A stretch of DNA of 64,000 nt from Maribacter sedimenticola. Lineage in GTDB: Bacteria; Bacteroidota; Bacteroidia; Flavobacteriales; Flavobacteriaceae. Below are positions 9,592-18,661 of this stretch, piece after piece. The stretch covers positions 62,001 to 126,000 of the forward strand of contig NZ_FZNV01000006.1 of NCBI RefSeq assembly GCF_900188415.1. The letters run 5' to 3'. How positions within the stretch are numbered: the first letter of the stretch is position 1; each line of letters begins with the position of its first letter. The position numbers were made by a program, and so were the translations under genes. Below the pieces are notes generated by a model that did no database searches, was not told the DNA's origin, and worked only from the letters and a program-made list of their open reading frames with translations.

Positions 9592-11811
9592 TTAATTTGC
9601 GACTTCGCTTATAAATTTTAAACGGTACAACCTTAGTTCTTCCTCTTCGTATTCTCCATCAAACTCCGTCATAGCTTCCTCTAGGTTATCGGTATCGGCT
9701 TCAAGAAAATACTCATGAATTTCTTCTTGTTGATCCTCATCCAAAACCTCATCTATCCAATAGTTCAAATTTAATTTGGTACCGCTAAAAACAATTTGTT
9801 CCATTTCCTTGATCAGTTCAGGAATCTCCAGTCCTTTGGAGGATGCAATATCCGACAATGGTAGTTTACGATCTACGTTCTGAATAATATATAGTTTTAG
9901 AGCCGAGTTGACTCCAGTACTTTTTACAACTAGATCATCTGGACGAACAATATCGTTTTCCTCTACATACCCTTTGATAAAAGCTGTAAAGGGCTTTCCA
10001 TATTTTTTGGCCTTACCCTCGCCAACGCCATGAACATTTAAAAGCTCCTCGTGCGACACAGGGTATTTCAAGGCCATATCTTCCAATGACGGGTCTTGGA
10101 AAACTACAAAGGGCGGCACCCCAAGTTTTTTGGCCTGGGCCTTTCTTAAATCCTTTAATTGTTTTAGCAAAATTTCATCCGCTATACCACCACCTTTTGC
10201 GGCACCTACAATAGCATTGTCATTTTCGGCATTGTATACATGATCTTTTGTCATCATAAAGGAGACAGGACTTTCCAAATACTCCTTGCCGGCATCGGTC
10301 AAGTGTAACACGCCATATTGCTCAATCTCCTTTCGCAATAAACCTGCCACTAAAGTTTGGCGTACCAATGCCATCCAGTAACTCTTGTCCTTATCTGCGC
10401 CAATACCAAAGAAGTCCTTTTCATTGGTCTTATGTGATGATATAATGGCGTTCGTTTTACCACGAATGGCATTAACGATCTCCTTGGACTTAAACTTTTC
10501 ACTAGTACCTTGTACTACTTTAAGTAATTTCAGTACATTGTCCTTGGCCTCTTCTTTTTCCTTGGGATTTTTTGTGTTATCGTCCATATCCGCACCTTCT
10601 CCATTGACTTCATCAAACTCCTCACCAAAATAGTGCAGCATAAATTTACGTCTGGACATGGAAGTCTCAGCATACGCAACTACCTCTTGCAGCAACGCAT
10701 TACCAATTTCCTGTTCCGCCACAGGTTTACCGGACATGAATTTCTCTAATTTTTCAATATCCTTATAGGAATAATAGGCCAAGCAATGTCCTTCACCACC
10801 ATCCCTTCCTGCCCTGCCGGTCTCTTGATAATAACTTTCTATACTTTTAGGGATATCATGATGAATGACGAATCTTACATCTGGTTTGTCTATACCCATA
10901 CCAAAAGCAATGGTAGCAACCACCACCTCAACATCTTCCATTAAGAACATATCTTGGTATTTGGACCTTGTTTTGGCATCGAACCCGGCATGATATGGTA
11001 CGGCGCTAATCCCATTAACCTGTAGTACCTGTGCCAATTCCTCAACCTTTTTACGGCTTAGGCAATAAATAATTCCAGATTTACCGGAATTCTGTTTAAC
11101 GAACCTAATGATATCTGCTTCTATGTTTTCCGTTTTTGTACGGACCTCATAAAAAAGGTTGGGTCTGTTGAAGGAAGCCTTAAATAGTTTGGCCCCACCA
11201 ATACCCAAGTTCTTGATAATATCTTCCTGTACCTTGGGGGTTGCCGTTGCCGTTAAGCCTATTATGGGTATATCTTCGCCCAGACGTTCCACAATGGATT
11301 TTAGGTTACGGTATTCCGGTCTAAAATCATGGCCCCACTCAGAGATACAATGCGCCTCATCAATTGCTACGAATGAAATGACCACTGAACGCAGGAACTC
11401 AACGTTTTCTTCTTTGGTCAACGATTCCGGGGCCACATATAGCAGCTTGGTCTTACCTTCCGTTATATCTTGTTTTACTTGCTTTATTTCTCCTTTGTTC
11501 AATGAAGAATTAAGGACATGGGCTATACCATTTTCCGAAGAAATGCCACGAATGGCATCCACTTGGTTCTTCATTAATGCGATCAATGGGGAAACTATAA
11601 TTGCCGTACCCTCTTGCATAAGGGCGGGTAATTGATAGCAAAGCGATTTACCACCACCGGTGGGCATGATTACAAACGAATTGTTACGTTTTAAAACATT
11701 TCTGATTACTTCTTCCTGAAGTCCTTTAAATTGGGAAAACCCGAAATACTTCTTTAATGATGCATGTAAATCGATATCATCAAATTCTTTACTGTCTGTC
11801 ACATTTAACAT
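9592..11811 (-). CDS. recQ: RecQ ATP-dependent DNA helicase
   Basis: A 739-residue 3'-5' DNA helicase acting in recombination and fork repair. Motif I is TGGGKS (51-56) and the Walker B is DEAH (151-154). Motif VI is QETGRAGRDG. An RQC winged-helix region and an HRDC domain (about 555-630, with a VHGVGEGKAKKYG helix-hairpin-helix-like segment) follow. The usual RQC zinc site is absent: where RecQ normally has CRRxxLxxYFGE then CGxCDxC, this protein has MSRRKFMLHYFGEEFD then GEGADMDDN, with no cysteines. I believe this is shared by flavobacterial RecQs. It is divergent from the kdsD operon. Confidence 0.95.
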   Translation of the reverse strand: MLNVTDSKEFDDIDLHASLKKYFGFSQFKGLQEEVIRNVLKRNNSFVIMPTGGGKSLCYQLPALMQEGTAIIVSPLIALMKNQVDAIRGISSENGIAHVLNSSLNKGEIKQVKQDITEGKTKLLYVAPESLTKEENVEFLRSVVISFVAIDEAHCISEWGHDFRPEYRNLKSIVERLGEDIPIIGLTATATPKVQEDIIKNLGIGGAKLFKASFNRPNLFYEVRTKTENIEADIIRFVKQNSGKSGIIYCLSRKKVEELAQVLQVNGISAVPYHAGFDAKTRSKYQDMFLMEDVEVVVATIAFGMGIDKPDVRFVIHHDIPKSIESYYQETGRAGRDGGEGHCLAYYSYKDIEKLEKFMSGKPVAEQEIGNALLQEVVAYAETSMSRRKFMLHYFGEEFDEVNGEGADMDDNTKNPKEKEEAKDNVLKLLKVVQGTSEKFKSKEIVNAIRGKTNAIISSHKTNEKDFFGIGADKDKSYWMALVRQTLVAGLLRKEIEQYGVLHLTDAGKEYLESPVSFMMTKDHVYNAENDNAIVGAAKGGGIADEILLKQLKDLRKAQAKKLGVPPFVVFQDPSLEDMALKYPVSHEELLNVHGVGEGKAKKYGKPFTAFIKGYVEENDIVRPDDLVVKSTGVNSALKLYIIQNVDRKLPLSDIASSKGLEIPELIKEMEQIVFSGTKLNLNYWIDEVLDEDQQEEIHEYFLEADTDNLEEAMTEFDGEYEEEELRLYRLKFISEVAN

Positions 11812-11922
11812 TTAAGGGAGCACTACTTATTTTAAAACTCATAAGTGGTCAAAATTATTATCGACCAAGCTTGGTGATTCTAAATTCTTATGCGATAATC
11901 GGCATTTAAAATTAAGTTTGTT

Positions 11923-11930
11923 TAATTTTG
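11923..11930 (+). promoter_or_regulatory. putative -7 element of kdsD operon
   Basis: TAATTTTG matches TAnnTTTG exactly. No TTG is found at the -33 spacing. If used, transcription would start near 11937, which favours the downstream TTG start codons for the kdsD gene. Confidence 0.4.
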
Positions 11931-11986
11931 TAATCTTAAAGATAACACATTCTTTTAGGATTACAATCCATAATTTGAATAATAGA

Positions 11987-12952
11987 TTGATAGCTACGCA
12001 CACCATTATTGACTTGGCGAAAAAAACCATTGAAACAGAGCGCGATGCTATTGCCCATCTTTCCGCACTGTTAACAGATGATTTTGCATTGGCCGTTAAT
12101 TGTATTAATGAAGCAAAAGGACGTGTCATTATTTCCGGAATTGGAAAGAGTGCAATTGTGGCCACAAAGATAGTGGCTACCATGAACTCTACCGGCACTC
12201 CTGCAATATTTATGCATGCCGGAGACGCCATTCATGGTGATTTGGGTACCATTCAGGAAAACGATGTGGTTATTTGTATATCTAATAGTGGCAACACACC
12301 AGAAATTAAAATGTTGGTCCCGCTGATCAAAAGGGGAACCAACAAATTGATAGCCATGACCGGCAACACCGATTCTTTTTTGGCCAAGCAGGCAGATTTT
12401 ATCCTTAATACGTACGTGGAGCGAGAAGCTTGTCCTAACGGTCTGGCCCCAACCACAAGTACAACGGCCCAATTGGTCATGGGAGATGCACTTGCCATAG
12501 TATTATTGGAAATGAAAGGGTTTACAAGTACGGATTTTGCAAAGTACCACCCGGGCGGTTCATTAGGAAAACGATTATATTTAAGAGTTGCCGATCTAGT
12601 AGAAAAAAATCAAGTGCCACAAGTTCAAAAGAATGCCGAAGTAAAGGAGGTGATCGTTGAAATTTCCAAGAAAATGCTTGGGGTCACAGCGGTGCTCGAT
12701 GGAGAAAAGGTTGTAGGCATCGTTACCGATGGTGATATAAGGCGCATGTTGAACAAGCATGATGTGATCAAAGGATTAACGGCCGAAGAGATCATGACCC
12801 GCAACCCAAAAACCATTCCTGCGGACACTTTGGCCATAAAGGCCTTGGAGTTCATGCAAAAAAACGGCATATCCCAATTGTTGGCCATGAAGAATGAAAC
12901 CTATGTTGGTGTCATCCATTTACATAATTTAATAAACGAAGGTATTTTATAA
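11987..12952 (+). CDS. kdsD: D-arabinose-5-phosphate isomerase (KdsD/KpsF family)
   Basis: Converts ribulose-5-phosphate to arabinose-5-phosphate, the first step to KDO for lipopolysaccharide. An N-terminal SIS sugar-isomerase domain (about 30-165; ISGIGKSAIVATK, HAGDAIHGDLG, ISNSGNTPE, PTTSTTAQLVMGDA) is followed by two CBS domains (about 200-321). The frame stays open to 11918, but only TTG codons are available (11918, 11975, 11987). I chose 11987 because the family begins right before the TIIDLAKKTIETE helix and because a -7 element lies at 11923. That gives 321 residues; E. coli KdsD has 328. The stop overlaps the tatC start by 1 bp, and the operon ends with lptB. Confidence 0.9.
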   Translation: MIATHTIIDLAKKTIETERDAIAHLSALLTDDFALAVNCINEAKGRVIISGIGKSAIVATKIVATMNSTGTPAIFMHAGDAIHGDLGTIQENDVVICISNSGNTPEIKMLVPLIKRGTNKLIAMTGNTDSFLAKQADFILNTYVEREACPNGLAPTTSTTAQLVMGDALAIVLLEMKGFTSTDFAKYHPGGSLGKRLYLRVADLVEKNQVPQVQKNAEVKEVIVEISKKMLGVTAVLDGEKVVGIVTDGDIRRMLNKHDVIKGLTAEEIMTRNPKTIPADTLAIKALEFMQKNGISQLLAMKNETYVGVIHLHNLINEGIL

Positions 12953-13812
12953 TGGGTTCCAAAGCAGCAACGCCCCCTAACGAAATGTCATTTCTTGACC
13001 ATCTGGAAGAGTTAAGATGGCATTTAATACGATCTACATTGGCGATCGTCATCATTGGCTCCGTAGCCTTTTTGATGAAAGATTTCATTTTTGATACGGT
13101 CATTTTCGGGCCCAAAAAAATGGATTTCCCAACCTATCAGTTATTCTGTGACGTAGCCACTTATTTTGGTTTTGACTCTGCCTTCTGTGCAGAAAAGCTT
13201 CCTTTTACCATACAAAGCCGTTTAATGTCCGGACAGTTTTCGGCGCACATCTGGACATCTATTTGGGCTGGCTTTATCATTGGTTTCCCATATGTACTTT
13301 ATGAAATGTGGAAATTTATTAGTCCGGGATTATATGAGCAGGAACGAAAAAACTCAAGGGGTTTTATTTTAATAGCATCATTATTGTTTTTTCTAGGGGT
13401 TCTTTTTGGCTACTATGTAGTGGCCCCGCTATCCATTAATTTTTTAGGAACATATCAAGTAAGTGCCGAAGTTACGAATGAATTTGACTTGGCTTCCTAT
13501 ATTTCAACAGTTAGGGCTTCCGTTATTGCCTGTGGTATTCTATTTGAGCTCCCGATCATTATTTTCTTTTTGACCAAGGTGGGTCTGGTGACTCCGGATA
13601 TTATGAGAAAATATAGGAAGATAGCCCTTGTTATCGTATTAATATTATCCGCCGTAATCACCCCTCCAGATGTTGCCAGCCAAATTATTGTGGCAATTCC
13701 GGTATTGATACTTTACCAAGTAAGTATTTATATATCTGCAATGGTGTTGAGAAAAGAACGAAAAAAAGCTGAAAAAGAAAAAAAGAAACATACCAATGTC
13801 AAACCAAATTGA
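12952..13812 (+). CDS. tatC: Sec-independent (twin-arginine) translocase subunit TatC
   Basis: Core receptor of the Tat pathway, which binds RR signal peptides and exports folded proteins. It has 286 residues with six predicted membrane helices. The conserved N-terminal FLDHLEELRWHLIRS segment is present, as are PYVLYEMWKFISPGLYEQERK and the C-terminal AVITPPDVASQI. A lysine-rich cytoplasmic tail ends the protein. tatA/B are not in this window. The gene overlaps kdsD by 1 bp and the next gene by 17 bp. Two oxidoreductases with RR signal peptides encoded elsewhere in the window are likely clients. Confidence 0.96.
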   Translation: MGSKAATPPNEMSFLDHLEELRWHLIRSTLAIVIIGSVAFLMKDFIFDTVIFGPKKMDFPTYQLFCDVATYFGFDSAFCAEKLPFTIQSRLMSGQFSAHIWTSIWAGFIIGFPYVLYEMWKFISPGLYEQERKNSRGFILIASLLFFLGVLFGYYVVAPLSINFLGTYQVSAEVTNEFDLASYISTVRASVIACGILFELPIIIFFLTKVGLVTPDIMRKYRKIALVIVLILSAVITPPDVASQIIVAIPVLILYQVSIYISAMVLRKERKKAEKEKKKHTNVKPN

Positions 13813-14155
13813 GGAATTTAATGCCTATCGTTCCAAGATGAACGAGAAGCTGTTGGCGGACAACAATAAAATTGTAAAGCGCATATTTAATCTGGACACC
13901 AATGCTTTTGCTGCAGGGGCCTTAGATGTAAAGACCAAGGAATTATTGGGCCTTGTGGCCTCTACGGTCCTAAGGTGTGATGATTGTGTAAAATACCATC
14001 TGGAAAGTTCTTACAATGAAGGAGTTTCCAAAGAAGAGGTTATGGAAACTTTAGGTATTGCAACTTTAATAGGCGGCACCATAGTTATACCCCACCTAAG
14101 AAGGGCCTATGAATATTGGGAAGCGCTGGAACAGCAAAATGACAAGGTTAAATAA
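13796..14155 (+). CDS. carboxymuconolactone decarboxylase/AhpD-like protein
   Basis: A 119-residue protein of the CMD/AhpD fold. It carries the redox-active motif C61-D-D-C64 with H68 three residues later (CDDCVKYH), the arrangement found in AhpD-type alkylhydroperoxidases. The segment [18 protein letters not shown] before it is also typical. It is cytoplasmic by sequence and probably has a peroxidase or thiol-redox role, but the substrate is unknown. It sits between tatC (17-bp overlap) and lptB (47 bp). That placement in an LPS/Tat operon is unexplained by function. Confidence 0.9.
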   Translation: MSNQIEEFNAYRSKMNEKLLADNNKIVKRIFNLDTNAFAAGALDVKTKELLGLVASTVLRCDDCVKYHLESSYNEGVSKEEVMETLGIATLIGGTIVIPHLRRAYEYWEALEQQNDKVK

Positions 14156-14202
14156 TCCCTAAAATCTTTTCTAACCAAGCAATAACCAATAGATTTGAAA
14201 CC

Positions 14203-14943
14203 ATGAAGTTACGTGCCGATAATATAATGAAGTCCTACCGGGGCAGAAGGGTGGTCAAAGGAATTTCCCTAGAAGTCAACCAAGGGGAAATTGTTGGTCT
14301 TCTAGGTCCTAACGGTGCCGGTAAGACCACATCTTTTTATATGATCGTAGGGCTTATAAAACCCAATGGCGGCAGTATTTGGCTAGATGATATGGAAATC
14401 ACCAAATTCCCCATGTACAAGCGGGCACAGAACGGTATTGGGTATTTGGCGCAGGAAGCCTCGGTATTTAGAAAATTAAGTATCGAAAATAATATTTTAA
14501 GCGTACTGCAATTGACCAAACTAAGCAAAAAGGAGCAGCACATGAAAATGGAATCGCTCATAGAAGAATTTGGTCTGGGCCATATACGAAAGAACCGCGG
14601 TGACCTATTATCAGGTGGTGAGCGTAGAAGAACGGAAATTGCGCGGGCCCTTGCCACTGACCCCAAATTTATTTTATTGGATGAACCCTTTGCCGGGGTA
14701 GATCCCGTTGCCGTGGAGGATATTCAACGTATTGTGGCTCAACTTAAGGACAAAAACATTGGAATTCTAATCACCGATCATAATGTACAAGAAACTTTGG
14801 CCATTACGGAACGCTCCTATTTAATGTTTGAAGGTGGCATTTTGAAATCTGGTATACCGGAAGATTTAGCTGCGGATGAAATGGTAAGAAAAGTTTATTT
14901 AGGACAAAATTTTGAGCTTCGTAAAAAGAAACTTGATTTTTAA
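14203..14943 (+). CDS. lptB: LPS export ABC transporter ATP-binding protein LptB
   Basis: ATPase of the LptB2FG complex that extracts lipopolysaccharide from the inner membrane. It has 246 residues. Walker A is GPNGAGKT (35-42), the signature is LSGGERRR, and Walker B with switch is [18 protein letters not shown]. The GVDPVAV and DHNVQETL sequences are hallmarks of LptB as against other ABC ATPases. lptF/G, A and C are not in this window. Being in one operon with kdsD ties KDO supply to LPS export. Confidence 0.95.
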   Translation: MKLRADNIMKSYRGRRVVKGISLEVNQGEIVGLLGPNGAGKTTSFYMIVGLIKPNGGSIWLDDMEITKFPMYKRAQNGIGYLAQEASVFRKLSIENNILSVLQLTKLSKKEQHMKMESLIEEFGLGHIRKNRGDLLSGGERRRTEIARALATDPKFILLDEPFAGVDPVAVEDIQRIVAQLKDKNIGILITDHNVQETLAITERSYLMFEGGILKSGIPEDLAADEMVRKVYLGQNFELRKKKLDF

Positions 14944-15006
14944 GCCTTTTCCGTTACAATTTACCCCCCTTAATTAAAGAAAACTTTTCCTGAAATTACT
15001 TGTTAA

Positions 15007-15696
15007 TTATAGACAAGTAGTAATTAATCTTAAATTTTGAAGCTCCTTGTATTCTTGTATGGGCAGTAATTTTAGTCCGTTCAAGGTAATTGAGGTAATT
15101 TGAAAAATGCTTTCAGGTTCTTTTTCCCCTAAATTTAACACGATAAAAGCGTTACCCTCTATTTTGCGTACAAACCAATAGCCAGTATTTCCATTATCTT
15201 GGTTAAGCAAACTATAGTTTACCCCTTTACTATTAACATGCCCACCATCATGGTAAGATTGATTTATAAATTTTAAATCTACACCGTATACAGGATTGCA
15301 TTGCTGATCTATGATAAAGTCCATGATATCATTTTCGTTCCAATCTATAGGATGTGATAAATTCAGTTGTTTTAATATGTATTTAGTGTTTTTTGAACCT
15401 TGCACCTCAAGAGTGTTGTTCTTTGTCATTTTATAAACCAATTTCCCCTTTTTACCTTTTGCCTTTATTCTAGCTTTTTTAGATTTTATGGCAATGGGAT
15501 ACGCCTCTTTTGTATCAAAATCACTTATGACCTTGGTGTCAAAATCAATCATCATTCGGGAATTTCCTAGCATATTGGTATTGGTTTCCCTTACATAACC
15601 GCCATTATCCACTAACCAAGTTCCCCTTATCTCTTGGGCCCTGCAAGGCTGTACAATTACAAACAAAAGAAATAGGCCTAGGATACGTGTTGTCAT
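15007..15696 (-). CDS. secreted hypothetical protein (229 aa)
   Basis: A signal peptide (to about QPCRAQE, residue 21) is followed by a soluble, mostly beta-strand protein. It opens with EIRGTWLVDNGG, which resembles the first strand of lipocalin-like or DUF-type beta-barrel proteins in Bacteroidota. I see no catalytic motif, and I do not recognise the family. It stands alone: convergent with lptB, with a 286-bp spacer upstream that holds no other open frame I can support. Confidence 0.65.
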   Translation of the reverse strand: MTTRILGLFLLFVIVQPCRAQEIRGTWLVDNGGYVRETNTNMLGNSRMMIDFDTKVISDFDTKEAYPIAIKSKKARIKAKGKKGKLVYKMTKNNTLEVQGSKNTKYILKQLNLSHPIDWNENDIMDFIIDQQCNPVYGVDLKFINQSYHDGGHVNSKGVNYSLLNQDNGNTGYWFVRKIEGNAFIVLNLGEKEPESIFQITSITLNGLKLLPIQEYKELQNLRLITTCL

Positions 15697-15982
15697 TCAA
15701 AATATTATTTAGTAATTAAGAATATAAAGTGTTAAAACATTTTTCATGCGTTAAAATTCATACAACAAATAGTGTAGTGACACAATTGCCATAGCACTTG
15801 TAATGAACACTTTAGAATACAAAATTCATCCTATACAAAACAGAAAACTATCCAATTAATTGTGAACGACTGGTAAAACATTACTCTATATTTTAAAAAT
15901 CCAATTAGAAATTTTCTACTGATTAGTCGTTTAGGTAATTAATACAGGAAAAATTTAGAACTTAAGACCAGGGCTAATATTA

Positions 15983-16366
15983 TTAGACATTTCCATAGCG
16001 CTTTAAATTATATATACCCCACCCTAAGAAAAGAAGCTCTAAAAATAGTGCCGGTGTAAAGGGTGTTGAAATACCATCTAAAAGAGTGCTTATAATTCGG
16101 CCAAATGAGATCCCGCCCATAAAAAGCACATTGCAAAGGGTTGCACTATACCATACTTTGGCACTGTATGCACCTATAAGCCAAAAAACTCCGATTCCCA
16201 CGTATATTCCCATTATAGCCCGTAACATATTCATCAACTCTAAGGACTCTACCTCATAATCTAGAATTAACGGTATTAAAACCGTAGGGTGCCCACCATA
16301 TACCAAGCCTGCTATAATAACAATTATGCCTGACAATAATAGATTTAGGTATTTAGGTAGTTTCAT
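15983..16366 (-). CDS. DUF4345-type membrane protein
   Basis: A 127-residue protein with four predicted membrane helices. The sequence LRAIMGIYVGIGVFWLIGAY followed by SATLCNVLFMGGISFGRIISTLLDG is characteristic of DUF4345 proteins. The start MKLPKYLN is preferred over two upstream in-frame Mets because AAAAAGG lies just before it and it overlaps the MFS gene by only 14 bp. Function is unknown. It is the last gene of the minus-strand block that also encodes the MFS transporter, GyrI-like, GNAT and radical SAM proteins. Confidence 0.78.
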   Translation of the reverse strand: MKLPKYLNLLLSGIIVIIAGLVYGGHPTVLIPLILDYEVESLELMNMLRAIMGIYVGIGVFWLIGAYSAKVWYSATLCNVLFMGGISFGRIISTLLDGISTPFTPALFLELLFLGWGIYNLKRYGNV

Positions 16367-17627
16367 TAGCCTTTTTACCATATAGTTGAACATATTTATA
16401 TGCGGCCATTGCACCAAGAAAGGAAAATAAGGCTAGCATCCAAAATACATGTTGATGGCCTTGCAGTCCCGGAGAAGCATCCAACAAATAACCCATTGCA
16501 GCACCTGCAAATATATCTGGGGTATACCCTATTAAAGAAATTAGGCCTACGGCAGTACCGGTAAAAATCAATGGTATCTTACCGCTTTGCATGACTGCAA
16601 AATATAATGCCCTTGCAGCGTAAACACCAATGGCCACTATGAGTATTGAAATTAAAAATAAGATATACGGAATATTTTCTACGACTCCCAATGCAAACAC
16701 GATCGAGCCGACAAACGCAATTATGAAACTCAGGAACAACCATACACTAGGTTTGGATCGGTCTGCCAAAACCCCAATAACAATACCAACTACAGGTCTA
16801 GCAAATAGTAAAAAAGTACCTACCTGTGCTGACCCAACTTGATCTAAATGCATAACATCTTGTGCATAAAGTGAAAAGACGTCGGTAATTTTATAACCAA
16901 CATACGCGCAGAGAATAATTACCATTAATAAAATTACCGATGGCAAGCGTAATACCTGCCCTATTTGTGATACGGTAATTTTCTCTACCACAATATCCTG
17001 CTCATTTAAATTGGGCAGTTTCATGAACAACAATACCAATACACCAACTAGTGCAACAAGGGCGGATGATGATAAAATTACATATCTAAAAGCGAACCTA
17101 CTTTCCTGTAAGGATGCAACTTCTAAATCGGTATGTAGAAAAAAAGAAAAAACGGCAACCCCTAATGTACCAAAAAGTGCACCTACCAAGCCCCTGCCAC
17201 CATCTAAAAACCCAAAAGCCTTACCTTGAGCGTTCACTCCTCCCCAAACGCGAGTGGCCTTTATCATGGGCGACCAAAAAAGAAATATTGTAGTAAATCC
17301 CCAAAATCCATATAAAATTTGAAGTGTTGCATAGTCTGGAAAAGTGGCAAAGACCAATCCTCCTAACGCCGTAAGCCATAGTGCCATTGCAATTAACTTT
17401 CTTGGCGGGTATTTATCCGCCAGGGGCCCACCAAAAAAATAGGAGAGCAAAGCCACAAAACCATACACCGAAAAACACAGTCCCAATGACACATTGTCCA
17501 ATTCAAACACTTTAAGGACCGTTGGTCTAAAAACACGTTGTAAAACAAAAGGGAGAATAAAAACACTCTCGCCTGCCAAGATTAGCAATACCAAATAATA
17601 CCAAGGTGCTTTTTCCGTCGCTTTCAT
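16353..17627 (-). CDS. MFS transporter
   Basis: A 424-residue major facilitator superfamily permease with twelve predicted membrane helices. The loop 2-3 motif appears as GPLADKYPPRK (about residues 70-80). The start MKATEKAPWYY is chosen because its ATG overlaps the stop of the upstream gene as ATGA, a typical translational coupling. The open frame extends 7 codons further upstream. The substrate is unknown; the sequence is closer to general sugar/organic-anion-type MFS proteins than to drug pumps, but I cannot assign it. Coupling to a GyrI-like ligand-binding protein suggests they handle the same small molecule. Confidence 0.85.
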   Translation of the reverse strand: MKATEKAPWYYLVLLILAGESVFILPFVLQRVFRPTVLKVFELDNVSLGLCFSVYGFVALLSYFFGGPLADKYPPRKLIAMALWLTALGGLVFATFPDYATLQILYGFWGFTTIFLFWSPMIKATRVWGGVNAQGKAFGFLDGGRGLVGALFGTLGVAVFSFFLHTDLEVASLQESRFAFRYVILSSSALVALVGVLVLLFMKLPNLNEQDIVVEKITVSQIGQVLRLPSVILLMVIILCAYVGYKITDVFSLYAQDVMHLDQVGSAQVGTFLLFARPVVGIVIGVLADRSKPSVWLFLSFIIAFVGSIVFALGVVENIPYILFLISILIVAIGVYAARALYFAVMQSGKIPLIFTGTAVGLISLIGYTPDIFAGAAMGYLLDASPGLQGHQHVFWMLALFSFLGAMAAYKYVQLYGKKANETT

Positions 17628-18100
17628 TTCTGGATTATTGGAATCCAAATTTCCTCTTTGGATGTAGGGTCGTTATGTTTATAGGCATCTCCCAAGACTT
17701 CAAAATGAGGTCTATCATCTAATCTATACATGGAATTAGGGACCCATTCCCCATAAATGTATTGAAATATACCAGCGTCTCCACTGGAACCCTCATAATC
17801 AAAAACCGCATATAAACCAGCTGGTATGGTCAAATAATGCATGTTAAGAGGAATATGATTCAATGTTGACACCTCAACACATGCCCATTTTGTAAATGTA
17901 TTATTAGGGTCAAAATGATCAAAATATCCTGGAGGATACAATTGTAGCGATATAAATTCAGCGGAATTCCTACTCGATATCTCACCCGCCCTTGACCTTA
18001 GAGTTCTCCAAAGCTCGCCGGTTTTATTGTTTATGATACTCATATCCGCAGAAATACCGACAACCAATTTTTCCTTAAACTGCAATATTCTTGGTTCCAT
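17624..18100 (-). CDS. GyrI-like/effector-binding domain protein
   Basis: A 158-residue stand-alone GyrI-like (SOUL/AraC effector-binding) domain. Supporting segments are LWRTLRSRAGEI near the start, the central IPAGLYAVFDYEGSSGDAGIFQYIYGEWVPNSMY (a typical 'AG-Y-vF...f..iy..WlP-S-y' pattern), and a closing DDRPHFEVLGDAY. Such domains bind small amphipathic molecules or, in some cases, hydrolyse them; free-standing ones are not DNA binders. It directly abuts the GNAT gene upstream (stop and start adjacent) and is ATGA-coupled to the MFS gene downstream. Confidence 0.82.
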   Translation of the reverse strand: MEPRILQFKEKLVVGISADMSIINNKTGELWRTLRSRAGEISSRNSAEFISLQLYPPGYFDHFDPNNTFTKWACVEVSTLNHIPLNMHYLTIPAGLYAVFDYEGSSGDAGIFQYIYGEWVPNSMYRLDDRPHFEVLGDAYKHNDPTSKEEIWIPIIQK

Positions 18101-18622
18101 TTATTTACGTTTTAGTATATCAATTTCAAACAAACAGGCGGGCCCTTCTTTATAATGAGGCGGCAGTTCATCTACATTATTCAATTCAAACATACCCAAA
18201 AAGTCAAAACCTGCAGTTGTATAGTGGCGTATTAAACCGGTGTTCTCTCCAATTGTATCTAACCGTATATATCTTTTTTGCTTTAATGCAGCATACTTTT
18301 TGGCCCAATTGACAATGGAACCTACAAAATTTCTGCCTCTAAATTCTGGGTTGGTGGCAATACGATGAATGTAAATAGCAGTATCAGCATTTCTAGCTCC
18401 CCAAATTTGAGGGTCAGAAAAAGTTATGGCCCAAATACAGGCTGTTGTATTATCGATTAAAAGCTTAAACTGTCTTTTTTGATCAATCTCTTGGACTACC
18501 ATTGTACGGTCAAATTCTGGCCAGACCACAACCTCTTGCTTAGAACGTTGAAAATCAGAAGCAATGCGGTACAGTTTAAATATTTCCTCAATATCCAGAA
18601 GATTTGAGTTCTTAATAACCAT
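18101..18622 (-). CDS. GNAT family N-acetyltransferase
   Basis: A 173-residue GNAT acyltransferase. The acetyl-CoA binding segment is IATNPEFRGRNFVGSIVNWAKKYA (about residues 92-115), in the position of the (R/Q)GxGxG/A loop, though the second glycine is replaced (GRNFVG). The closing part, NTGLIRHYTTAGFDFLGM, matches the usual 'N..a..fYek.GF' pattern. The substrate is unknown. It lies 39 bp after the radical SAM gene and directly before the GyrI-like gene, so these probably share a transcript. Confidence 0.85.
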   Translation of the reverse strand: MVIKNSNLLDIEEIFKLYRIASDFQRSKQEVVVWPEFDRTMVVQEIDQKRQFKLLIDNTTACIWAITFSDPQIWGARNADTAIYIHRIATNPEFRGRNFVGSIVNWAKKYAALKQKRYIRLDTIGENTGLIRHYTTAGFDFLGMFELNNVDELPPHYKEGPACLFEIDILKRK

Positions 18623-18661
18623 GGAAATATAGTTTACTTGTTTCTTACTTAAAAACCAAAA

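Noticed and set aside
11159-11635. 158-codon plus-strand frame inside recQ
   Set aside because: It is antisense to the RecQ helicase motifs, with low-complexity composition and no homologous pattern.
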